A stretch of 38,691 nucleotides of DNA from CAG-582 sp964636965. Its GTDB lineage: Bacteria; Bacillota_I; Bacilli_A; RF39; UBA660. The stretch is taken from the NCBI GenBank assembly GCA_964636965.1, contig CAZWST010000010.1, positions 1 to 38,691 on the forward strand. The letters are read 5' to 3'. Below are positions 32,917-38,691 of the stretch, piece by piece. Numbering within the stretch: position 1 is the stretch's first letter; each line of letters opens with the position of its first letter. Both the position numbers and the translations under genes were made by a program. A model generated the notes under the pieces. It did no database searches, was not told where the DNA came from, and saw only the letters and a list, made by a program, of their open reading frames with translations.

Positions 32917-33828
32917 TTAATTTATAAAACATCCTAAACTAGAAAAATTTTCACCAAAACATATATAATAATTTTGATCAATAGGAACTTGATATACAAC
33001 TATCATGTTCTCCGATTCACCATTTTTAATTTCGTAGCCTTCTCCATTAATAGGTGTAATAGTGTAATAGTTTTCATTTACTAAAAAGAAATTATTTTTA
33101 TATAGAGTATCAAATAAATATACTTTCATAGTTGGATTAATTGGTGTACCTTTTAAATAGTCAAAATCATTTAAAGTTACTTTATACTCTACACCAGCAT
33201 ATTTAAATCCAGGGTTTAAAGGATAATTTTTAGTAGATAAAAAATTGTTTACTTCATCATCACTTAAATATCTAACTATTTCAACATCAGCATCAACTAC
33301 TTTATTACTACTTTTATCTAAAAGTCCACCATATGTAATATTCCCTATATTTGTTGGAGTTATAATATTTGTATAAATTCCTTTATTCTTAGTCAAAGTA
33401 GTTTCCACTACTTTATTTGTAGTTGTGCTATTTAAAGTATTAAAAACTTTTTTATTACCATTAAAATGTTTAAAAATAATAAAACCCATTAATATTAAAA
33501 ATATTAAAACAGAAAATGCAAGAATAATATAATATAGCTTACTTAAGTCTTTTTTTAAATCTACTTCATTAGTTGCAGGAGTATTATTATTTTCATTAAC
33601 ACTGATGACTGACTCTGAATTAATTGAATCAGTATTAGTAACATTTATATTATTAGTATTTGGAGTATTGGAAACAACTTGAGAATTATTAGTATTTGGA
33701 TTATTGGAAGCAAATTGAGAATTCCCACTAGTTTGAATATTTACTACTTGGACACCACAATTAGGACATACTCCATTTTCTAAATTAACATCAAAACCGC
33801 ATCTAGGACATTTCACTCTATCACCCAT
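32917..33828 (-). CDS. Zinc-ribbon membrane protein, 303 aa
   Basis: N-terminal zinc ribbon with C7-x2-C10 and C21-x2-C24, an Asn/Thr/Ser-rich linker (about 28-88, with repeated SNxPNTNN units), one membrane segment (about 96-117) and an extracytoplasmic domain (about 140-303) of unknown type. Cytoplasmic zinc ribbon plus outside domain is a common layout of Firmicutes membrane proteins with unclear function. The promoter is TTTACT (33870-33865), 17-bp spacer, TACTAT (33847-33842). A GTG at 33816 behind GGGTGAT is an alternative start that would begin with MKCPRC. Confidence 0.75.
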   Translation of the reverse strand: MGDRVKCPRCGFDVNLENGVCPNCGVQVVNIQTSGNSQFASNNPNTNNSQVVSNTPNTNNINVTNTDSINSESVISVNENNNTPATNEVDLKKDLSKLYYIILAFSVLIFLILMGFIIFKHFNGNKKVFNTLNSTTTNKVVETTLTKNKGIYTNIITPTNIGNITYGGLLDKSSNKVVDADVEIVRYLSDDEVNNFLSTKNYPLNPGFKYAGVEYKVTLNDFDYLKGTPINPTMKVYLFDTLYKNNFFLVNENYYTITPINGEGYEIKNGESENMIVVYQVPIDQNYYICFGENFSSLGCFIN

Positions 33829-33874
33829 TCTATTCTAATAAATAGTAGCATATATAACATCAAAAGTAAACAAA

Positions 33875-33903
33875 TTTACAAAAGATAATTGCTTTGTTAT
33901 AAT
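33875..33903 (+). promoter_or_regulatory. Promoter of the 67-aa gene
   Basis: TTTACA (33875-33880), 17-bp spacer, TATAAT (33898-33903), divergent from the zinc-ribbon gene. Confidence 0.65.
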
Positions 33904-33920
33904 GTACTTAAGGTGATACT

Positions 33921-34124
33921 ATGAAAAATAAAACATATAAAGTTGAAGCAGAAAAGGAAAAAAGCAATGTTGTATTTCATATGGATAAACTTGAAGCAAC
34001 TTTACTAAACAAGCCATACATTATTCCAGCTAGTAAAAGTGGCACATATTCCAAACTCGAAAAAGCCGAAAAACGTGAAGAAAAGAAGTTAAAAAAAGAA
34101 CTTAAAGAATACACAAAGTATTAG
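33921..34124 (+). CDS. Small basic helical protein, 67 aa
   Basis: Unknown 67-residue Lys-rich protein. Its C-terminal half is a highly charged helix (KLEKAEKREEKKLKKELKEY). It has its own consensus-like promoter and an AAGGTGAT ribosome site, so it is probably real. Its last codons form one arm of the terminator. It is the only plus-strand gene between 27558 and 38173. Confidence 0.7.
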   Translation: MKNKTYKVEAEKEKSNVVFHMDKLEATLLNKPYIIPASKSGTYSKLEKAEKREEKKLKKELKEYTKY

Positions 34125-34138
34125 TAAGTTCTTTTTTT
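34091..34138. terminator. Bidirectional terminator, 67-aa gene and glycosyltransferase
   Basis: Long stem: 34091-34104 (A7GAACTTA) pairs with 34125-34138 (TAAGTTCT7), with an inner AATAC/GTATT stem. It uses coding bases of both convergent genes. Confidence 0.8.
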
Positions 34139-35120
34139 ATAATATTTTTAACCATTCAATTTTTAATGAGTATATATCAAACTCTAAAGATTTTTCTTTT
34201 GCGCATAAGCTAAATGATTCAAGCATATAAGGATTTTCTAAAAGCATTTTAATCTTCTCATACATAACTTTTTCGTTCTGATTCTTTATTAAAAATCCAT
34301 TAATATCATCTACTATAAAAGGAAACAAACTTTCTTCCCTATCAAAAGAAATAATTGGTACCCCATAACTCATAGCTTCTAACATTGATAAATTATTAGT
34401 AGCAAACTCATTCATATTTACATATACAGCGGAAGATAAAAGTTCTTTTTCAATTTCCTCTTTTGTAAGAAGGCCTTTAAAGTAGACATTTTTAATATGT
34501 TCTTTTTTTACTTTTTCTTCAAAACTAGTTCGTGCATTTCCTGAACCAATGATTATTAAATTAGTTGGTATAATATTTACAATTTTTTTAAAGATATCAA
34601 GTAAAACATCAAGTTTTTTATCTTTAGTAAGTTTTCCAACAAATATAATATTTAAACCATTCCTAATTTCCCTATCTTCTGGTATTAATATACCATCATT
34701 TATAATAATTGTATTTTTATTATATTCTAAATAATATTTTTTTAATTCCATATTTGGAACCACAACAATATCATATTTAACTAAATATTTTAAATTAGAA
34801 AGGCTTCTTTTAGTATGTTCCCATAATATAGTTTTACATTTAGCATACCTTATTACATATTTATTAAATTCATGAGATGTTACCAATACTAAAGAACTAT
34901 TCTTAAACATGTCTTTATAAAACTTTCGACATTCTAACATATTAGGATTTTTAACTGTTACCTTTATTTTGGAATTCATTATAATACTTTCGTTAGACTT
35001 CTCTTTTAAAACAAAATGAATATCGTAAAGGTCAACTAACGATGAAGCTAAAGCTACAATTTCTCTAGTATAGCCGTCATAACCTAAATCTGTTGCTAAT
35101 ATAGTTAGAACTTTTTTCAT
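34137..35120 (-). CDS. Glycosyltransferase, GT4-like (GT-B fold)
   Basis: 327 residues with the GT-B layout: an N-terminal acceptor domain with a short LTILATDLGYDGYTREI start and a C-terminal nucleotide-sugar domain. Family-4 hallmarks are INDGILIP, IIFVGKLTKDKKLDVLLDIF, IIGSGNAR, VYFKGLLTKEEI and the Glu-containing loop NEFATNNLSMLEAMSYGVPIISF. Substrate unknown. It starts 2 nt after the GT2 gene (GAGGT ribosome site), so the pair is an operon, probably decorating a cell-surface polymer or the surface protein encoded just upstream. Confidence 0.92.
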   Translation of the reverse strand: MKKVLTILATDLGYDGYTREIVALASSLVDLYDIHFVLKEKSNESIIMNSKIKVTVKNPNMLECRKFYKDMFKNSSLVLVTSHEFNKYVIRYAKCKTILWEHTKRSLSNLKYLVKYDIVVVPNMELKKYYLEYNKNTIIINDGILIPEDREIRNGLNIIFVGKLTKDKKLDVLLDIFKKIVNIIPTNLIIIGSGNARTSFEEKVKKEHIKNVYFKGLLTKEEIEKELLSSAVYVNMNEFATNNLSMLEAMSYGVPIISFDREESLFPFIVDDINGFLIKNQNEKVMYEKIKMLLENPYMLESFSLCAKEKSLEFDIYSLKIEWLKIL

Positions 35121-35122
35121 AC

Positions 35123-35962
35123 TTACCTCTTTTTGCTTAAAAGAATATCTAAATCTGATAAAGATTTAAGCAATTTCTTTTGAATAAAATTCATATCGTG
35201 ATAAGTTGAGTGATAATAAATCATACTATCTCTTAACATTTTCTTCTTATTTTTATTCTTAAAATTCTTATCAACACTTACAGAATAAAGATGTTTTATT
35301 TTAACATCATTACAAATCACTATTGATAAACCTAATTTTTTTATTTTATTGCACATAATAAAATCTTCATAGTATAAGAATACATTTTCATCCATAAAAT
35401 TGATTTTCTTTAAATTATCACTTGAAATCATAAAAAAGCAAGTAGATATTACATCAACTTCACTCTCACTAGAATTATAATAATCATCATTATAATTAAG
35501 TTTATCTCCATTAATTATATTTTTTAAAAGTGGCGTTACCGATAAAATATCATGATTAATAGAAACATCCTTTCTACCTTTAAGGATATACCATCTCTCA
35601 AGTATTTGAGGTCCTACTAAACCAACGTTCTTTTTATTAAGTAATTTTAGCATATGAACAATATCTTCTTCTGACATAATTACAACATCAGAATTACTAA
35701 CTATAATATTACATTTATCATATTTATCTATCAAATACTTTGCACCAGCATTAATAGCGCCACTATAGCCTAAATTAGATTCATTAAATAAAACCGTAAC
35801 ATTTTTCTCTTTCATTGTCGTAAGTAACTCAATTTGGTCTTCTCTAGAGTAATTATCTACAACAACTATTTCTTCTATACATTTATAATCTTTAATATTA
35901 TTAATCAAATGTCTTGTAGATTTATAATCATTAAAATTAACAATAAGAAAACAATTCTTCAT
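35123..35962 (-). CDS. Glycosyltransferase family 2
   Basis: 279-residue GT-A enzyme. IVNFNDYKSTRHLI at the N-terminus, EEIVVVDNYSRED, NLGYSGAINAGAKYLI and the metal-binding region VSNSDVVI match rhamnosyl-type GT2 enzymes (WbbL-like). MDENVFLYYEDFIMCNKIKKLG is the usual ED/E acceptor-side motif. The ATG at 35962 is preferred because GGTGG is 5 nt before it. It forms an operon with the GT4 gene and lies downstream of the module 2 surface protein, separated by a terminator. Sugar and acceptor are not predictable. Confidence 0.93.
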   Translation of the reverse strand: MKNCFLIVNFNDYKSTRHLINNIKDYKCIEEIVVVDNYSREDQIELLTTMKEKNVTVLFNESNLGYSGAINAGAKYLIDKYDKCNIIVSNSDVVIMSEEDIVHMLKLLNKKNVGLVGPQILERWYILKGRKDVSINHDILSVTPLLKNIINGDKLNYNDDYYNSSESEVDVISTCFFMISSDNLKKINFMDENVFLYYEDFIMCNKIKKLGLSIVICNDVKIKHLYSVSVDKNFKNKNKKKMLRDSMIYYHSTYHDMNFIQKKLLKSLSDLDILLSKKR

Positions 35963-36002
35963 ACTTACCACCATATAAATATTTTACCATAAAAATATAA
36001 AT

Positions 36003-36027
36003 AAAAAAAGTACACCAAAGTGTACTT
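36003..36027 (-). terminator. Terminator of the module 2 surface protein
   Basis: 8-bp stem AAGTACAC / GTGTACTT (36008-36015 with 36020-36027), CAAA loop, then T7 on the minus strand. Confidence 0.85.
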
Positions 36028-38047
36028 AATTAGTTAATTGGAACCATATGTTATAAACCTTTGTAGTTGCATAATGTGTAGATGAGTTTTTACCTAACGT
36101 TATATAAGCATCATTAATTAATGGAAAATCTATTTTTGCTCCATACGTACGTCGAGGATAAACTGTTTTATCAGAACTTTCGTATACACCAAATAGATAC
36201 TGACGTTTTTCATCACCCATAAACCAAATATTACTACTTATATCTCCTTCAATACCTCCTGTTTGATAACCATCGTATTTAACATCAATATCAAAATAGA
36301 TCCAAGAGTTATTTGATAAATCATGCTTATCTTTTGTATAAATACCTCCACGTCCACTATTAGTATTATTAGCTAGTCCAACTTCAAATTGAAAATATCC
36401 GTTTCCTTGAGATGTTGTTATAGTTCCACTATCAGGAGTATACTCTAAAAATTCAACTTTTTGAATTCCATTTTTAATAAAATATTCCGCCAATTTTTTA
36501 GAACTTGAACAAGTTTCTTTTCCAACAGCATTTGTAACACATACTTTTGCATATTCAGCCGATGATGGATAAACACAAGTTCCATTACTAAATGTTCCTT
36601 CTTTTGTTTGGGAAGAAGCATCCCCATAATAACATTTAGTATTTGTTATATTTGATTCATTCTCTGTGTAATTAACATTCATTGTAACATTATCAGCAGT
36701 TACTACTTTATTACTAAAACTTACATTTGTTGGAGCTGTCTTATCAATTTTAGTAATAATTCCTTCACTCCATCCACTTTTTACATCATCACTAGCTACT
36801 GTTCGGTAATAAACATGGTTAACGCCAACACTAGAAACAGTAATATTTCCACTAGTTGTTCCAGTTGGAGTATCTTGACTACCAGGATTTTCATTTTTAG
36901 TTATTAAATATTCATAATGTTTTATTCCTTTATCAGCACTTCCCGGTGTCATTATTGAAATAGTTACATCATTAGTTGTCCAATTAGTTGTACTTGCTTG
37001 AATTACAGGTGCAACTACAGGGCTTATTACAGCAATTAATTCATGTGGATCCTTTGTAGCTACTAAAGAATCATTTGAAATAACTGTACCATCTTCTAAA
37101 GTCCAATGAATGAATGATGAATTAGACACATCAACAGTTGGAAGATTTCCATAAGGATGATTATGAGTTACTTGATAATTTTCATTAATAATCGTTCCAC
37201 TACTAGTTTTTAATACGATATTATAACTAACATTATTAGTTAATTCTAAAACAACATCTTTTATTTTGGAATTATCATTAAATAAAATATTCCCCGATGA
37301 TGTTGTAAAAACAGCATTACTACTTGCTAGACTTTTTATCTCATCTTTATTTTTATTTTCAAGGTTTTCAATTTCTGGTACGTGATATATTTCATGACTT
37401 CCTTTTTCTAAACCATCAACGTAGAAATAGCCGCGATCATCAGTATGAACAAAGTGTGGTGTTGAAGAATAGATTACTAAATTTGTATTAGCGATACTTT
37501 CACCATTATCATCAACATAATAACCATATAAACTATATGTTGTTACATCTCCCTCTACATTATCATTTGCAATTTCTTCTCTAGTTATTGGAGTTGCTTC
37601 AATTCTACACTTTAGTTTAACTGTTTCACTATTAACAACAGGCGAGATTAGTTCTGTTACTAAAACACCATCAGAAGAAGTTTGAGCTTTAATAAGTTCC
37701 GAATTTAAAACATTAGTAACACTAACTTTATTATCATTAAGTTCATCACAGACCATTTTAACAGAAGCATCATAATATCTACTCGCATTTGTAATTTCAT
37801 AATAAATAACTGCTTTATCACCTACTAAGCTAAGTTCGTCTGTCGTAAAATTAAGTTCTTTCCCATCTGAAGAAATAAATTCACTTTTTTTGTCTACGCC
37901 ATTTAATGTACTTGCACTAAAATAAACATCAAAATCATTTGCATTAAAACCAAGTTTGACTGCTCCATTCAATACAAGTGTTGCACTTACTGCCGCAAAA
38001 CCTATAACAAGCAAAGCAATAAGTAAAAATATTTTTTTCTTTCTCAT
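36026..38047 (-). CDS. Large membrane-anchored surface protein, module 2
   Basis: About 673 residues. A basic start and hydrophobic segment end in GFAAVSATLVLNGAVKL, and the following ~165 residues are paralogous to the N-terminus of the protein at 3136-5622. Next comes a carboxypeptidase-regulatory-like beta sandwich (about 175-235; YGYYVDDNGESI..., DRGYFYVDGLEKG). Further segments are an Ig-like region with TNWTTNDVTISI and DKTAPTNVSF, a Cys-paired stretch and a C-terminal jelly-roll-like part (GYFQFEVGL...NNSWIYFDIDV). It has no LPXTG; anchoring would be by the N-terminal segment, or it is released by a signal peptidase. The ATG at 38047 is used; GTG 38059 overlaps the GAGGAG ribosome site. 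Divergent from the XRE gene at 38173. Confidence 0.82.
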   Translation of the reverse strand: MRKKKIFLLIALLVIGFAAVSATLVLNGAVKLGFNANDFDVYFSASTLNGVDKKSEFISSDGKELNFTTDELSLVGDKAVIYYEITNASRYYDASVKMVCDELNDNKVSVTNVLNSELIKAQTSSDGVLVTELISPVVNSETVKLKCRIEATPITREEIANDNVEGDVTTYSLYGYYVDDNGESIANTNLVIYSSTPHFVHTDDRGYFYVDGLEKGSHEIYHVPEIENLENKNKDEIKSLASSNAVFTTSSGNILFNDNSKIKDVVLELTNNVSYNIVLKTSSGTIINENYQVTHNHPYGNLPTVDVSNSSFIHWTLEDGTVISNDSLVATKDPHELIAVISPVVAPVIQASTTNWTTNDVTISIMTPGSADKGIKHYEYLITKNENPGSQDTPTGTTSGNITVSSVGVNHVYYRTVASDDVKSGWSEGIITKIDKTAPTNVSFSNKVVTADNVTMNVNYTENESNITNTKCYYGDASSQTKEGTFSNGTCVYPSSAEYAKVCVTNAVGKETCSSSKKLAEYFIKNGIQKVEFLEYTPDSGTITTSQGNGYFQFEVGLANNTNSGRGGIYTKDKHDLSNNSWIYFDIDVKYDGYQTGGIEGDISSNIWFMGDEKRQYLFGVYESSDKTVYPRRTYGAKIDFPLINDAYITLGKNSSTHYATTKVYNIWFQLTN

Positions 38048-38090
38048 ACTCTTATTCACTCCTCTTATTTTAGTATCCTTCTATAATAAA

Positions 38091-38119
38091 ATTATATAAC
38101 CAAATAGTTATATATTCAA
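38091..38119 (-). promoter_or_regulatory. Sigma-A promoter of the module 2 surface protein
   Basis: TTGAAT (38119-38114), 17-bp spacer, TATAAT (38096-38091). The spacer is filled by the 22-bp repeat at 38093-38114, in the same register as in module 1. Confidence 0.75.
38093..38114. promoter_or_regulatory. Operator-like inverted repeat, module 2
   Basis: Perfect inverted repeat TATATAAC, 6-nt spacer CAAATA, GTTATATA, 22 bp in total. Same position and length relative to -10 and -35 as O2 in module 1, but with a different half-site. Probable target of the XRE protein at 38173. Confidence 0.7.
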
Positions 38120-38172
38120 GCGTTACAAATTAAATGATAGTAAAGTAATAGTATATAGGAGGCAGTATATCT

Positions 38173-38418
38173 ATGAACATCTATCGATTAAAAGAAATAA
38201 GAGAAGACAGAGACTTAACCCAAAAGCAAATAGCAAAAGTATTAAATATATCCCAAGTAGTTTATTCAAGATATGAAACCGGTATACGCCTAATGCCTAT
38301 TGATAAACTTACAAAACTTGCTGCATATTACAAAGTTCCTGTTGATTACATTTTAGGATTAACCGATGAAAAAAAGCCCTATCCAGAGAGTATAATGATT
38401 AGTCAAACTGCCAAATAG
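38173..38418 (+). CDS. Small XRE/Cro-family regulator, module 2
   Basis: 81-residue single-domain helix-turn-helix protein, close paralogue of 5724-5951: RLKEIRED, IAKVLNI, YSRYETGIRLMPI, LAAYYKVPVDYILGLTDEKKPYP. The recognition helix reads SQVVYSRYE rather than KQQQYSEYE, matching the different operator upstream. The ATG at 38173 follows AGGAGG about 10 nt away. It is divergent from the module 2 surface protein and probably represses it. A weak AAATAG/CTATTT hairpin with a T run follows the stop. Confidence 0.9.
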   Translation: MNIYRLKEIREDRDLTQKQIAKVLNISQVVYSRYETGIRLMPIDKLTKLAAYYKVPVDYILGLTDEKKPYPESIMISQTAK

Positions 38419-38472
38419 TAAAAAAATATACCTATTTTTATAATTTAGACTAGATTTTTTTTTATTTTATGC

Positions 38473-38478
38473 TATAAT
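38473..38478 (+). promoter_or_regulatory. Extended -10 promoter of the tRNA-Lys cluster
   Basis: TGC followed by TATAAT, 22 nt before tRNA-Lys. The -35 region is only a T-run; no consensus hexamer at 17 bp. Confidence 0.5.
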
Positions 38479-38500
38479 TAAGAAGTGCTTAAGAAGAAAT

Positions 38501-38576
38501 GTCTCCTTAGCTCAGTTGGTAGAGCAACTGACTCTTAATCAGTGGGTCTAGGGTTCGAATCCCTAAGGGGACACCA
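38501..38576 (+). tRNA. tRNA-Lys (anticodon CTT)
   Basis: 76-nt cloverleaf. The acceptor GTCTCCT pairs with AGGGGAC, the D-arm is AGCTCAGTTGGTAGAGC, the anticodon loop is CTCTTAA (CTT, reads AAG), and the T-loop is TTCGAAT. Discriminator A and CCA are encoded. Confidence 0.95.
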
Positions 38577-38643
38577 TTTTTATTATTTTATACTTGATAA
38601 AAGATTAAGTATTTGATAAAATTAACTAGTACTGAAACAAAAT

Positions 38644-38691
<48 letters not shown>

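Overview
The window is very AT-rich and has short intergenic gaps, strong AGGAGG-type ribosome binding sites and sigma-A promoters that can be read directly (TTGACA-N17-TATAAT). It also carries hrcA-grpE-dnaK-dnaJ heat-shock genes, an anaerobic ribonucleotide reductase, a SpoIIP-like hydrolase, lipoproteins and tRNAs with encoded CCA. This points to an anaerobic, low-GC Gram-positive bacterium, most likely an uncultured gut Bacilli/Mollicutes-like lineage. None of the 34 genes called ends in TGA (about 24 TAA, 10 TAG). The tryptophan codons I checked are TGG, so TGA appears to be avoided rather than reassigned.

Layout. 1-892: two small unknown genes with less AT-rich sequence beside tRNA-Arg(UCU), possibly the edge of an integrated element. 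954-3055: a SpoIIP-like peptidoglycan hydrolase with a small membrane partner, and an unknown helical protein. 3136-5951: module 1, a large membrane-anchored surface protein divergent from a small XRE regulator, with three operator-like inverted repeats between them. 5998-9913: dut-nrdG-nrdD on the minus strand and a divergent Crp/Fnr regulator, with a palindrome placed to control both. 10015-10986: a lone relative of phage thymine-hypermodification enzymes (HMUDK_hel / alpha-glutamyl-putrescinyl-thymine pyrophosphorylase). 11132-17504: hrcA-grpE-dnaK, terminator, pepF-dnaJ. 17616-24803: a lipoprotein, a DUF1292-like gene, a repeat-containing 841-residue coiled-coil/membrane protein, short-armed smc, and rnc.

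24910-26838: a degenerate ZnuA-like lipoprotein translationally coupled to an NrnB-like DHH phosphoesterase, then tRNA-Ser(GCU). 26953-33828: unknown envelope proteins, and a large prepilin-like protein in an operon with a membrane-anchored arylsulfotransferase-like protein. 33921-38418: two glycosyltransferases and module 2, a second surface-protein/XRE divergent pair. 38501-38691: tRNA-Lys(CUU) and a truncated tRNA-Ile(GAU).

The most interesting signal is the pair of modules. Their surface proteins share an N-terminal region and their XRE regulators are close paralogues. In both, a 22-bp inverted repeat sits in exactly the same register between the -35 and -10 boxes of the surface-protein promoter, yet the half-sites differ. 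This looks like a duplicated surface-display switch whose two copies have diverged in DNA specificity. A third large exported protein (prepilin-type) shares the C-terminal module of the module-1 protein, suggesting that adhesin-like domains are shuffled between export routes.
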